The notes: generated from the sequence alone by a model not told the origin. 34,086 nt of DNA from an uncultured Rubritalea sp. (GCA_937132085.1 CAKZNV010000034.1:1-34086), one strand, 5' to 3'; counted from the first letter of the stretch, positions 7,642-16,306 are shown. Program-made: numbers and translations.

Positions 7642-8331
7642 ATGAAAACTCTACTCAGCCTCTTCTTACTCACTTTTTGCCTTTCAGGCATGCAACAAGC
7701 TAGCGCCAGCGAACACGTGATCCTCTCAGGTGGCCCAGCTCTGCGACAGTGGGAAAACCTACGTGTAGAAAGAGACCGTCACGACCGATGGTGGGCCAAT
7801 TTCATCCGTGCAGCCACAATGAGAATGGACAACCTCAAAGCAGCATACCCTAACGCTAAGCTCACTTGGTTAGTTTACCGTAATGGCTACGCCAAGCGTT
7901 CACGTGAAGACGGCAAGCCCTACCTCACCTGGATCCAAGAGCAGGCTACAAAACGCGGCGCTAAAATTGTCTGGGTCTCAGGCTCTAACTCTATCGTCTC
8001 AGCTATCAACAGCCGAAACAACATTACTACCTTCGACTACTTCGGCCACTCTAACAAACACGCATTTCTCCTAGACTACTCTAGCGACATCATGGGAGCA
8101 TCATCCGCTTGGCTCCATGAGAAAGAACTAGGTCGACTCAGACGCGGCGCCTTCTCAGCCAAAGCAATCTGCAAATCTTGGGGCTGTCACTCGGGTGAAT
8201 CCATGAACCTATTTTGGAAAAGAGCCACTGGAAAAGAACTCATCGGAGCTCGTGGCAAGACCGACTACTCAGCACTCTCTGATGGCAAAATGCCATCAAT
8301 CAACGGATCTTGGGTCTACAAAGCTTACTAA
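7642..8331 (+). CDS. Secreted protein with possible CHAT/caspase-like His-Cys dyad
   Basis: This 229-residue protein has a signal peptide (about 1-22, ending QQASA). I do not recognise a named family. The mature part looks like an alpha/beta protein: HVILSGGPALR, a TWLVYRNGY strand, a KIVWVSGSN strand, then TTFDYFGHSNKH (His136) and KAICKSWGCHSGESM (Cys182). A hydrophobic strand ending in G-H-S followed about 45 residues later by a strand ending in C-x-S-G is the arrangement seen in clan CD cysteine peptidases (caspase, gingipain, CHAT). This is a structural guess from motifs, not a homology result. It lies 22 nt before bioB on the same strand, with 125 nt upstream. Confidence 0.6.
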   Translation: MKTLLSLFLLTFCLSGMQQASASEHVILSGGPALRQWENLRVERDRHDRWWANFIRAATMRMDNLKAAYPNAKLTWLVYRNGYAKRSREDGKPYLTWIQEQATKRGAKIVWVSGSNSIVSAINSRNNITTFDYFGHSNKHAFLLDYSSDIMGASSAWLHEKELGRLRRGAFSAKAICKSWGCHSGESMNLFWKRATGKELIGARGKTDYSALSDGKMPSINGSWVYKAY

Positions 8332-8353
8332 TAAATTTAAAAACTACAAACGC

Positions 8354-9355
8354 ATGAAATACGAACAACTAAAAGAACTCTTCGACTTACCACTCTTCGA
8401 CCTCATTAAGAAAGCACGTGAAACTCATGATGCTAACTGGGCTGACAACGAAATCCAACTCTGCACACTCCTCTCTATCAAGACTGGTGGATGTTCAGAA
8501 GACTGCTCATACTGCGCTCAGTCATCACGTCACAACTCTGGTATTCAAGTCGAGCGCCTCATGGAGAAAGAAGAAATTCTCAAGCGTGCACAAATCGCTA
8601 AAGACTCAGGCTCTACTCGTTTCTGCATGGGTGCAGCATGGAGAGGTGTGCGTAAAGGCACTAAGAGATTTGACCAAGTCATCGACACTATCGAAGACGT
8701 TTCTAAACTAGGAATGGAAGTCTGTGTCACACTCGGTGAGCTAGGCCCAGAGGAAGCTGTGCAGCTAAAAGAAGCTGGAGTAACAGCTTACAACCACAAC
8801 CTCGATACCTCACGTGAGCACTACCCTAACATCGTCACCACTCACACTTACGATGACCGCCTCAACACCATCCGCAATGCGCAGGATGCAGGCATGTCTA
8901 TCTGCTGCGGCGGAATTCTAGGACTAGGAGAAACTAATGATGATCGCCTTAAGCTCATCGAAGTCATATCTGAATTCAACCCACAGCCAGAATCTGTGCC
9001 TATCAACTCCCTCATGCCAATGCCGGGAACACCACTCGAAGGCTCAGACCCAGTCACAATCTTCGACGTAGTCAGAATGATTGCCATCGCACGTATCGCT
9101 GTGCCTAAAGCAAAAGTGCGCCTCTCAGCAGGACGCACCCAGATTTCTGCCGAAGGCCAAGCTCTCTGCTTCTATGCAGGAGCTAACTCTATCTTCTACG
9201 GAGACAAGCTACTCACAGCATCAAATCCATCAGTGCAAAAAGATCTCGATCTCATTGCTCAACTAGGACTCTCAGCCAAACAGCCAAATCCAAACATGGC
9301 AGCACCTGAGAAAGTATGTGACAAGCCAGCATCTCCATGTTGCGCAGCTGAGTAA
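8354..9355 (+). CDS. bioB: Biotin synthase
   Basis: BioB is a radical SAM enzyme that inserts sulfur into dethiobiotin, the last step of biotin synthesis, in the cytoplasm. The [4Fe-4S] motif is CSEDCSYC (Cys47, Cys51, Cys54). Other typical BioB segments are RFCMGAAWRG, TLGELGPEEA, YNHNLDTSREHYP, CCGGILGLGET, PINSLMPMPGTPLEG and RLSAGRTQ with the Arg that supports the second cluster, then GANSIFYGDKLLT. The product is 333 residues, the usual length. I use the ATG at 8354; an in-frame start at 8252 would run into the upstream gene and adds a sequence unlike BioB. The C-terminus holds two Cys in PCCAAE. No other bio genes are in the window. A beta-ketoacyl synthase follows after 21 nt. Confidence 0.97.
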   Translation: MKYEQLKELFDLPLFDLIKKARETHDANWADNEIQLCTLLSIKTGGCSEDCSYCAQSSRHNSGIQVERLMEKEEILKRAQIAKDSGSTRFCMGAAWRGVRKGTKRFDQVIDTIEDVSKLGMEVCVTLGELGPEEAVQLKEAGVTAYNHNLDTSREHYPNIVTTHTYDDRLNTIRNAQDAGMSICCGGILGLGETNDDRLKLIEVISEFNPQPESVPINSLMPMPGTPLEGSDPVTIFDVVRMIAIARIAVPKAKVRLSAGRTQISAEGQALCFYAGANSIFYGDKLLTASNPSVQKDLDLIAQLGLSAKQPNPNMAAPEKVCDKPASPCCAAE

Positions 9356-9376
9356 TATTACTCAATCATTACGATA

Positions 9377-10531
9377 ATGCCCCAGGCAGCCACATCAGCA
9401 TCCATACTAGGACTCTCCATCCTCAGCGGACTCGGTAACAATGCTACCGAGCACGCTACTAGAATGGAAGCCGGCGAAACTGGTCTACGTCCGCTAGACC
9501 AGCTATTAGGCTCTGAGGTAGAATGTGGAAACCTCCAAGCAGGCTGGATTCAAGATCGCTCACTCTTGCTGTCACGCAAGTGGGCTCCCGCATCGACCCT
9601 AGCACTTCACTGTGCACTAGAAGCAGTAGAAGATGCGAATCTCACTCCATCAGATCTCAAGCATGCAGCCATCATCGCAGGCTCATCTCGTGGAAACGCC
9701 TATCTAACAAACTGGCCTAACAGAAGACCGTTCAAGCTCATGGCGGCATCCAACTCGATGCACGGAGAAATCGCTTCTGCAGTCTCTATCGAACTCGGCA
9801 TCACTGGCCCATGGCAAACTATTGCCAGCGGTTGTGCAGCCTCACTCGATGCAGTCGGCTACGCCAAAATGCTACTCGACGCAGGCATCGTAAAGTTCGC
9901 TATTGTCCTCGGTATAGAGCTTCCACTCGTCCCAGAAATTATCCAGCATTACCAACACACTGGAGTTCTAACAACGAATGGAATCAACGACCCCTACCAC
10001 CCAGAAACCTCAGGGTTTTCACCAGGAGAAGCTGGAACCACACTAGTCCTCACCTCAGAAGACGTCTCTAACACACCTAAGATCACAGGTTATTGGTGTA
10101 ACTCAGACGCAGATTCCCCGATAGGTATGCCGAGCGATGGAAGAGGCCTGCGCCAATGTCTCAAACAAGCAGTCGCAGCACTTCCTGACAAAACAATCAC
10201 CGCCATTTGCCCACACGCATCTGGCACTCTCTTGCATGCTAAAGCTGAACAATCTGCCCTAATTGATTCCATCAATCCAAGCAGTGAAATCAGCCTGCAT
10301 CCACTCAAGCCATTCACTGGTCACTCAGTAGGCGCAAGCGGAGCACTAGACACCTCCATCCTAGCTCACTACTTACGTCAGAATAAACTCCCACCAAACC
10401 TTCCAAACCTAACCGCTCCCCCATCCCCCTTCACTCTACCAGTGAAACCAGCAGAGTTCAAAAACTCCACCCTACTAAAAATAGCAGTAGGCATGGGCGG
10501 CCATAACTCGATTATCTCGATGGAGAATTAA
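9377..10531 (+). CDS. Beta-ketoacyl-[ACP] synthase family protein
   Basis: This 384-residue protein belongs to the condensing thiolase-fold enzymes that extend acyl chains on ACP. The full Cys-His-His set is visible: Cys153 in IASGCAASLDAVGYA, His280 in CPHASGTLLHAKAE, and His316 in KPFTGHSVGASGALD with the supporting Lys311. The GEAGTTLVL segment near 217 is also typical. It is somewhat shorter than FabF (about 412 residues), mainly through compact loops. It sits 21 nt behind bioB, so it may supply a fatty-acid or pimeloyl precursor, but it could equally be a general or secondary-lipid synthase. Its stop is seven bases from the stop of the convergent gene on the other strand. Confidence 0.85.
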   Translation: MPQAATSASILGLSILSGLGNNATEHATRMEAGETGLRPLDQLLGSEVECGNLQAGWIQDRSLLLSRKWAPASTLALHCALEAVEDANLTPSDLKHAAIIAGSSRGNAYLTNWPNRRPFKLMAASNSMHGEIASAVSIELGITGPWQTIASGCAASLDAVGYAKMLLDAGIVKFAIVLGIELPLVPEIIQHYQHTGVLTTNGINDPYHPETSGFSPGEAGTTLVLTSEDVSNTPKITGYWCNSDADSPIGMPSDGRGLRQCLKQAVAALPDKTITAICPHASGTLLHAKAEQSALIDSINPSSEISLHPLKPFTGHSVGASGALDTSILAHYLRQNKLPPNLPNLTAPPSPFTLPVKPAEFKNSTLLKIAVGMGGHNSIISMEN

Positions 10532-10538
10532 GTAAATC

Positions 10539-10988
10539 CTAGTGGTTTAACTTATTGGAAATCCAATCCTTCATTTCAGCGGTTGGATTTGAGGCAATAG
10601 CGTCAAATGGAACATTACATCCAAAACACTCACTGTGAGTTATTTTATAAATACGACTGGAAATCATTCGCTCCGATGTCTCATTTTCTGGCTCATTTAA
10701 CTTAACAAGAATATGCTCATCACCACCACGAAAACCTTCTAAACCATGATTAATGTTTTGCCCGATCAGAGAGCTTGGATCTATTAGATACTTGGACGCT
10801 AAACTTGTGAGAACGTCACTGTAACTTTTTCTAGCTTCCTGCCAACTGACTTCTCGGCACTCTTGTGAAACGCTTCCCAGCTCCCCAAGGATTTCTTCCA
10901 AGACATAGCCGGTGGAGCAGGGATCTTCTGCTCCTGCTTTTTTTGAATGCTTGTATCCTTCTTCTTCATCGATACCTCTAGATACCAT
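10539..10988 (-). CDS. Protein of unknown function, 149 residues
   Basis: I do not recognise this gene. The product is soluble and acidic, with no signal peptide or membrane helix. It has Cys residues in a DPCSTGY stretch and a SECFGCNVPFDAI stretch near the C-terminus, which might be a metal or redox site. A helical first half (GYVLEEILGEL, EARKSYSDVLTSL) and a strand-rich second half (DEHILVKL, SSRIYKITH) are predicted by eye. I use the ATG at 10988; a GTG lies one codon upstream. A run of nine G on the coding strand lies 35 nt upstream. The base composition looks slightly more A/T-rich than bioB and its neighbour. Confidence 0.5.
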   Translation of the reverse strand: MVSRGIDEEEGYKHSKKAGAEDPCSTGYVLEEILGELGSVSQECREVSWQEARKSYSDVLTSLASKYLIDPSSLIGQNINHGLEGFRGGDEHILVKLNEPENETSERMISSRIYKITHSECFGCNVPFDAIASNPTAEMKDWISNKLNH

Positions 10989-11058
10989 CACATATCATTT
11001 TGTCAAGCTTACGAAAACCACGCCCCCCCCCTCTTCTGAAGGAAGAAAACAACCAAAG

Positions 11059-11078
11059 CATGGGGTTTTAACCCCATG
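11059..11078. repeat. Perfect palindrome with two-base centre
   Basis: CATGGGGTT and AACCCCATG surround a TT centre. The palindrome lies in the 146-nt gap between two minus-strand genes. It could be an operator or the base of a hairpin; no U-tract follows on the minus strand, so a terminator is unlikely. Confidence 0.6.
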
Positions 11079-11134
11079 TATTATATAAAGAAACACTCTA
11101 GTGTTGAAGACACGGCAGAGATTTTGAAAGTAGA

Positions 11135-12115
11135 TCAAACAAGCCTAGTCCATTCTTCCTTCTCTAACAGATCATCAAATCCCAATCCAGTTCCGTGTTC
11201 TGCGTTCAGTGATGACCACTTAGTTGCAATCTTACCAAGATGGTTTGCATAGGCATTATCCAAGAATAATCCATGCGTCATAAGCCCTGCTCTTTTATTG
11301 ATCAGCCCAAGATACTTTTCATTCATTAGACCAGCAGAGTATGCAGCATAGCATTGACCGATTGGATGATCCATATAGCTTGTTACCACTACACGGCGGC
11401 CTGCTCTTTGGGCTGCGCCACAGATTTTATCTGTATGGTTGATCGCTGGCTTAACCACTGCGAAATCATACTCACCTCCTGCACCTGCGACTCCTCTATC
11501 AACCGCAGTCTTGAGACCATAAGTATCTCTCATCCTTTCCCAAAGAGGCTCACCTAGTGGAAGTGGATCTTCTATAAAATCAATATGTTTACGAGCGCCT
11601 TCGCCGATCTCCTTGATGAAAAACTCCATCTGACCAGCTCCTAAAATAGCATGAAAATCGAGCCTCAACCTCAACTCTGGATAAGCAGCATTTATCTCCT
11701 TTACCACAGCGATATCGTCGTTGACATCTCTACCCATCTTTATTTTCACAGCATCGAATCCAGCCGCGACAGCTTCCTCCACTCCGATCATCCCACGAAC
11801 GATTGTAGCATGACTGTCTGGCACCTCTAGACCAGTGAATAAATTTACTCCAGCAGCTCTAGCTTTTCGATCCACTTTAGCACAATGCACTGCACACTTT
11901 ACTTGTCTCGAAAGTTCACCATTCTCTAACTCTAACAGGAGTTGATCTAGGTTCGAATCTCCGAGCTCCACCCATGGATGCAGACTTCCGAAACCACTTA
12001 CTCCATCTATCTCTATACGGATCAGAGCTCCTTCATGTGTCGTAGAATGTGATCGGCTATTCAGCCCTTGAGCACTGTGAATCTCATACCTACTAACATA
12101 AATTTTTTTACCCAT
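11135..12115 (-). CDS. Enolase-superfamily enzyme, o-succinylbenzoate synthase-like
   Basis: The 326-residue protein has the barrel layout of the muconate-cycloisomerase branch of the enolase superfamily. The catalytic lysine pair is KIK (Lys124/126), metal ligands are Asp153 (LRLDFH), Glu182 (DFIEDPLP) and Asp206 (TAVDRG), and the acid-base lysine on the other side is Lys222 (VVKPAIN). These fit MenC, which makes o-succinylbenzoate in menaquinone synthesis, though dipeptide epimerases and related racemases share the set. No other men genes are in the window, so MenC is a lean only. I use the ATG at 12115; the upstream start at 12151 adds a hydrophobic 12-residue tail unlike this cytoplasmic family. 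Confidence 0.75.
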   Translation of the reverse strand: MGKKIYVSRYEIHSAQGLNSRSHSTTHEGALIRIEIDGVSGFGSLHPWVELGDSNLDQLLLELENGELSRQVKCAVHCAKVDRKARAAGVNLFTGLEVPDSHATIVRGMIGVEEAVAAGFDAVKIKMGRDVNDDIAVVKEINAAYPELRLRLDFHAILGAGQMEFFIKEIGEGARKHIDFIEDPLPLGEPLWERMRDTYGLKTAVDRGVAGAGGEYDFAVVKPAINHTDKICGAAQRAGRRVVVTSYMDHPIGQCYAAYSAGLMNEKYLGLINKRAGLMTHGLFLDNAYANHLGKIATKWSSLNAEHGTGLGFDDLLEKEEWTRLV

Positions 12116-12198
12116 GCTGGCTAAACTAAAGACTAGAACAGATGCAGTCAATCAGTGAATGAACCTTTTAGAAGATACTAGAACCATCGACTCTAAAC

Positions 12199-13200
12199 TT
12201 ATGCCTCAAATTCACGCATATCTTCCACCGTGTCTCTTTCATCTACGATCTCACCAGTCAGTTCTTCGATGATATCCTCCAGAGTAATCACTCCAGCCAC
12301 CCCACCAAAATCATCTCTAACAATAGCTAGATGCTGACGGCTTTTCTGGAAAATAGGCAGAATATCATCCGCCTTCTGATTCTCATTCACCTCGATAGGA
12401 GTGTAACCATGCATCCGCACAGTATCGTCGCCCTGCCCCTTCACCATCGCTACTAGAACATCTGAACGTAGAACTACACCTACGATTTCATCACGAGAAT
12501 CTCCAATCACAACAATCCTGCTGTGCTGGGAAGTGATCACTTCATCGATCACATGTTTGATCAGCAGAGCTCCCTCAATACAAGTCAGAGAAACTCTCGG
12601 AGTCATTAGATCACTAGCACTTCTATCGTTCAGCTGGAAGACTCCGTGTAGCATCTCTAGCTCATCAGCCTCGATTACGCCCTCTTCCTCACCGAGCTGC
12701 GCCATGAAGCGAATCTCCTTTTCATCCGTGCTAAGCAGTTGCTGTTGTCCCTTAGTGAACGGACTAGTCAAAAATTCTACTAACCATATTACCGGCATAA
12801 CCAACTTAGTCAAAAACAACACTGGCTTAGACATCAATAAAGCCACTTTAACAGAATATCTCTCACCAACTGTCTTAGGTATAATTTCAGCAAAGATAAT
12901 CACAGCAAAGGTAAGAACTCCAGAAAAGATACCTAGCCACTCACTACCAAAAACATCCACAGCCATCCTACCGACCACGATACTACCCACAATATTCGCA
13001 ATATTATTCAAAATAACAATCATCGCAATAGGACGATTCATCTTCTCACGAATCTTTAATAAAGATCGAGAGCCACGCACTCCCTCTTCCGCCATCTGGC
13101 GCACCTTCATGATAGGCACTGAGAACAACGCAGCTTCCGTCCCCGAGCAAAGTGCTGATATAAATACCACTAGAAAAACCGCGATTAATAATGTCGTCAT
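12199..13200 (-). CDS. CNNM/DUF21 transmembrane protein with CBS pair (CorC/HlyC-like)
   Basis: The 333-residue protein has an N-terminal CNNM (DUF21) membrane domain: SALCSGTEAALFSVP in the first helix, the NRPIAMIVILNNIAN segment, and FAEIIPKTVGERY, which is the family hallmark. Three to four hydrophobic segments are visible to about residue 150. A short helical link (EEGVIEADELEML) leads to two CBS repeats at about 195-310 (DLMTPRVS ... GVITLEDIIEELTGEIVDERD). Such proteins are linked to Mg2+ or Co2+ efflux and bind adenine nucleotides through CBS. The C-terminal CorC/HlyC-associated domain found in many homologues is absent; the protein ends about 20 residues after the second CBS. The GTCGTCAT region before 13200 gives an ATG start. 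Confidence 0.88.
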   Translation of the reverse strand: MTTLLIAVFLVVFISALCSGTEAALFSVPIMKVRQMAEEGVRGSRSLLKIREKMNRPIAMIVILNNIANIVGSIVVGRMAVDVFGSEWLGIFSGVLTFAVIIFAEIIPKTVGERYSVKVALLMSKPVLFLTKLVMPVIWLVEFLTSPFTKGQQQLLSTDEKEIRFMAQLGEEEGVIEADELEMLHGVFQLNDRSASDLMTPRVSLTCIEGALLIKHVIDEVITSQHSRIVVIGDSRDEIVGVVLRSDVLVAMVKGQGDDTVRMHGYTPIEVNENQKADDILPIFQKSRQHLAIVRDDFGGVAGVITLEDIIEELTGEIVDERDTVEDMREFEA

Positions 13201-13305
13201 AGATGTCTTTAGCGTTATTGATCTTCACGCTATTTCGACTATTTAAGCCAATTCTCAGAGCCAGTCAACTTATTACGCATCTGAAAGCTATTCCTTCTAA
13301 GACAA

Positions 13306-14706
13306 TTACAGTTTGATCGTGTTTCCATAGCCTAAATCATCACGTTTCGACTCTAAAGAACCATCACCTCCATGAACCCAGTGACTCAGCCAACACTGAA
13401 GTTTATCAGCGGTTTCTCTAGTGACAAAATAACAAAGTCGCTTTTTCTTAGCTCCTAATAATCTAACTTCATAACGTGGCACATCATTGACGTGGCCACT
13501 CCTTTTGATTTTCACCCCCTTAAATGAAGACCTCGCATAACGCTCGGTTTTGAGAATTTCATGAGATTTCATCTTGTTCCAGATCAACTCGGATTCTCTA
13601 AACTCAAAAATACTATTGGTCCCCCAAATCTTGATAGAAACCACCAGAAAAACAATTCCTACCAGACATGCAATACAACCAACGATAAATCCCACCACAC
13701 TAAACAACCCAACAATAATACTAAATACACCTCCTGAGAACTCGACATCGGTCAAATCACCAATTCCTGTAACCAGAAAAATACTACCAACAACTAATGT
13801 CGAAACTGATACTAAGAGAGCGTATTTAGCCATCCTATCACTTACCTCTACGTTGAAACCCGAGCCATTTTCTAGTCTTCTTACACTCAGCCCCTTTTCT
13901 GAAAATTCTTCCAGCTCTTCTTCATTTACGCTAACGCTATTCAGATCGTTAGCACTTGCTTGAAGCATCACATTGTTGACCTTACACGCTTTACTTAGTT
14001 CACTCACCATCCACGACTTTTCATCATCTGATAGCGTCGTCCCAAATTTCAGGTCCTTCCCTTCTTTAGCCTTAATCTCCACTCGGTAAACAGGCTCATC
14101 ATCTTGAGAGTAGGCTTTATCCATCTCTACTCGCTTGATGTTATCTAGAGCCAGCCCCTTATCCCTACTCCTACCGAACAAATGCTGTCTCACAATAATA
14201 GATCGATTATTTTTAATCACAGTCGTTGAGCCAAACGTCCCACGAATAGCTACATAAAGCACCCCTAGCCCCACCGCCCAGAATGGAACAAGAAACAGCA
14301 AAAACCATGGACCAACTGGGCCACCATCAGACTCCACACTACCAAACAAAAATGCAAACGTCCCTGCTCCCGTGATCGCTATCCAGAAAACAGAGAAAAA
14401 CCAAAAAAAGTTTAATCGCTTTGTTGCCGGAATTTCCCAGGTCTGACCGCTCGCATTCATGCCCAGCTTGATTTTAGAATTTGCAGGCTTATCCACTACC
14501 ACACGTTCACGTTTATCGATTCTAAATAAATCGGTGATCAATCCATCCCAGCCACATTTAACACAACTAGTCTCCGCATCCATCCCCTCCTCTGGCATCT
14601 GGAATGGTAATTCTATCTTTCCTCCACAACTCGGACAAGTAGGTCCTTTTTTGCGAGCAATAGCGTAAGCCTTCTTTAGTGCGTAGTTTTTAAGTGTATC
14701 AAGCAT
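13306..14706 (-). CDS. Zinc-ribbon multi-pass membrane protein with duplicated TM/PH-like halves
   Basis: I do not recognise a named family. The 466-residue protein starts with a zinc ribbon (CPSCG near residue 21, CVKCG near 48). Then come two hydrophobic segments (about 104-128 and 140-165), a soluble beta-rich domain (about 168-245), a second hydrophobic pair (about 285-360), and another soluble beta-rich domain to the end. The two soluble parts look alike: each begins with a W/F-G-T-x-S/T segment, has a strand with RVEI or YEVRLL, and ends in a helix (DEKSWMVSELSKA, TADKLQCWLSHW). This suggests an internal duplication of a TM-pair plus bacterial PH-like unit. The neighbours give no clue to function. 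Confidence 0.6.
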   Translation of the reverse strand: MLDTLKNYALKKAYAIARKKGPTCPSCGGKIELPFQMPEEGMDAETSCVKCGWDGLITDLFRIDKRERVVVDKPANSKIKLGMNASGQTWEIPATKRLNFFWFFSVFWIAITGAGTFAFLFGSVESDGGPVGPWFLLFLVPFWAVGLGVLYVAIRGTFGSTTVIKNNRSIIVRQHLFGRSRDKGLALDNIKRVEMDKAYSQDDEPVYRVEIKAKEGKDLKFGTTLSDDEKSWMVSELSKACKVNNVMLQASANDLNSVSVNEEELEEFSEKGLSVRRLENGSGFNVEVSDRMAKYALLVSVSTLVVGSIFLVTGIGDLTDVEFSGGVFSIIVGLFSVVGFIVGCIACLVGIVFLVVSIKIWGTNSIFEFRESELIWNKMKSHEILKTERYARSSFKGVKIKRSGHVNDVPRYEVRLLGAKKKRLCYFVTRETADKLQCWLSHWVHGGDGSLESKRDDLGYGNTIKL

Positions 14707-14824
14707 CGTTTTTTATAGTTCATTTCTAACGTATTTTGAAACTCCGTGTCTATTACTATTAACCTATCGATTTTACAGACAGTTTACATAAAACTGCTGC
14801 TCTGTGTGATATAAAGCTTATAAC

Positions 14825-15499
14825 GTGTCTTTCAAACCTACATTCATCCACAACCAAATGTTGACTAAACTAGAGTCAGCCCTCTTCTGGTGCATACTCT
14901 ACCTAGGCACAGCGGTCATCTTCTGGAATAGCCTCGACTACTTCCTCCCTAACACAATGCACATGTTCCTCTTCGAGAGAATGGAACTCACCATGCAGGA
15001 CTGGTGGAAATACACACTCTACGCACATGTCATTGGCGGACTCACCTGCCTCATTGCCAGCCTACTTCAGTATTCTAAACTCTTACTGAAGCGAGCACCC
15101 AAGATTCACAAATATCTCGGCCACATCTATGCACTCAGCATTCTCACTCTCGTCTTCCCAACAGGTGTAGCACTCAGCTTCGTAGCAAAAGGCGGCACAT
15201 CTGGCACAGTCGGATTCCTATTCCTCTCAGTCGCTACCTTAGTCACACTCTTGCTGGGAATGATTGCCATCTTCAAGCGCAACATCAAATCCCACCAAGC
15301 CTGGATCACCCGCTCCTTCGCCCTCATCACCACTGCCATCACATTCAGAAGCCTCCAGCTCATGATCGCTCAGACCGACATTTCCCCTGAGACAAATTAC
15401 CAACTCTCACTCTGGCTCAGCATCGCTATCAACCTCAGCCTCGCTGAATATTACCTCTACAAGCAGAACAACCGAAACCATAAATCCAAACAAAAATAA
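14825..15499 (+). CDS. DUF2306-type membrane protein
   Basis: This 224-residue protein has about five to six hydrophobic helices and the DUF2306 pattern: a conserved region HKYLGHIYALSIL around residue 97-110 and a KSHQAWITRSFALITTAITFRSLQL segment near 155-180. DUF2306 proteins are uncharacterised inner-membrane proteins; their conserved His residues suggest metal or heme binding, which is not proven. The start could be the GTG at 14825 or the ATG at 14858, eleven codons later; neither has a ribosome binding site. The next gene starts four bases after its stop, so they form an operon. Confidence 0.7.
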   Translation: MSFKPTFIHNQMLTKLESALFWCILYLGTAVIFWNSLDYFLPNTMHMFLFERMELTMQDWWKYTLYAHVIGGLTCLIASLLQYSKLLLKRAPKIHKYLGHIYALSILTLVFPTGVALSFVAKGGTSGTVGFLFLSVATLVTLLLGMIAIFKRNIKSHQAWITRSFALITTAITFRSLQLMIAQTDISPETNYQLSLWLSIAINLSLAEYYLYKQNNRNHKSKQK

Positions 15500-15503
15500 T
15501 ACC

Positions 15504-16031
15504 ATGAAACCAAAAAAACAATTCCTACTCAACTCAATCATCGTGACCGCTACGGTAGCCTTCACTGGTATCGCTCTATGTCATGAAAAGATCATCGTCA
15601 TTCCTAAACAAGAGACTAAACCTACCACTAAAAAAGAAGTCGCCGTTGATCCAGCAGTAACCATGATCAATACCGAAGTCCTTGTTCCAGTCAGACACCA
15701 AGAACTTAGACGAAATGGATTCTCTAGATCTAGGCCGACACGAGCTAACCGATACGAACTTGCAGAAACAAGCTCTGACCTAGAAGAAGGCGCCAGATAC
15801 TTCGACATCCTAGTCACTGCGTATAATCCAAGAAAAATTAGAATCCAGAAGCAGAAGAAAACAACTTCTAACGCTCCTAAGAAAATAGCTGATCCAAAAC
15901 CAAAAATTTACCTCAAGCTAAAATACCTCACCGCATCGAACCAACTCCTCATCAAGCAAGGCGAAGACTGGGTAGAAAGAAAAGATCACAAATACCTCAA
16001 ACTCATCCCAAAGGTAGTCACCAAGAAGTAA
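15504..16031 (+). CDS. Secreted or membrane-anchored basic protein of unknown function
   Basis: I do not recognise this 175-residue protein. It has a hydrophobic N-terminal segment (about 9-27) after a KPKKQ start, so it is either secreted or held by one helix. The rest is basic and hydrophilic with many Lys, Pro and Thr, for example KQETKPTTKKE, and ends in KLIPKVVTKK. A short strand (YFDILVTAYNP) and a helix (YLKLKYL) are visible. It starts four bases after the DUF2306 gene and is followed by a clear terminator, so it is the last gene of that operon. Confidence 0.55.
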   Translation: MKPKKQFLLNSIIVTATVAFTGIALCHEKIIVIPKQETKPTTKKEVAVDPAVTMINTEVLVPVRHQELRRNGFSRSRPTRANRYELAETSSDLEEGARYFDILVTAYNPRKIRIQKQKKTTSNAPKKIADPKPKIYLKLKYLTASNQLLIKQGEDWVERKDHKYLKLIPKVVTKK

Positions 16032-16059
16032 CCCCGACCACACAGTCACAAGTTTCACC

Positions 16060-16090
16060 AAGCGCTTCATCCCAACAATGAAGCGCTTTT
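16060..16090 (+). terminator. Rho-independent terminator
   Basis: A perfect 11-bp stem (16060-16070 with 16078-16088) closes a 7-nt CCCAACA loop and is followed by a short T-run. It lies 28 nt past the stop of the small secreted-protein gene and ends the DUF2306 operon before dnaK. Confidence 0.85.
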
Positions 16091-16221
16091 CTGTGCCCCC
16101 AACACACACCTGCCCAAACTAGCCACATTGTCACACCCAACCGCGTCAACATGTCCCAACCCATCCCTAAAACCTAACACCTAAAAACCTAACACCCTAA
16201 TCCTAAGAGGACAAACCAACA

Positions 16222-16237
16222 TGGCACACAACCTGCA
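16222..16237 (+). promoter_or_regulatory. Possible sigma-54 (RpoN) promoter of dnaK
   Basis: TGGCACACAACCTGCA has the GG and GC dinucleotides of a -24/-12 promoter spaced as in the RpoN consensus, followed by AAT. A start about 12 nt downstream gives a leader of about 58 nt before dnaK. It is a motif match alone, and chance is possible. No CIRCE inverted repeat is visible in the dnaK or groES leaders. Confidence 0.35.
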
Positions 16238-16306
16238 ATATGAATGGCACAGATAAATTTCAGAACGAAAATCTCTACAACATAACAAACAACACATTAA
16301 AAAATT

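Noticed and set aside
8252-8353. Longer N-terminus for BioB
   Set aside because: It overlaps the upstream gene by 80 nt and has no BioB similarity; ATG at 8354 gives the family start.
16032-16306. CIRCE element before dnaK
   Set aside because: No TTAGCACTC / GAGTGCTAA inverted repeat is present here or before groES.
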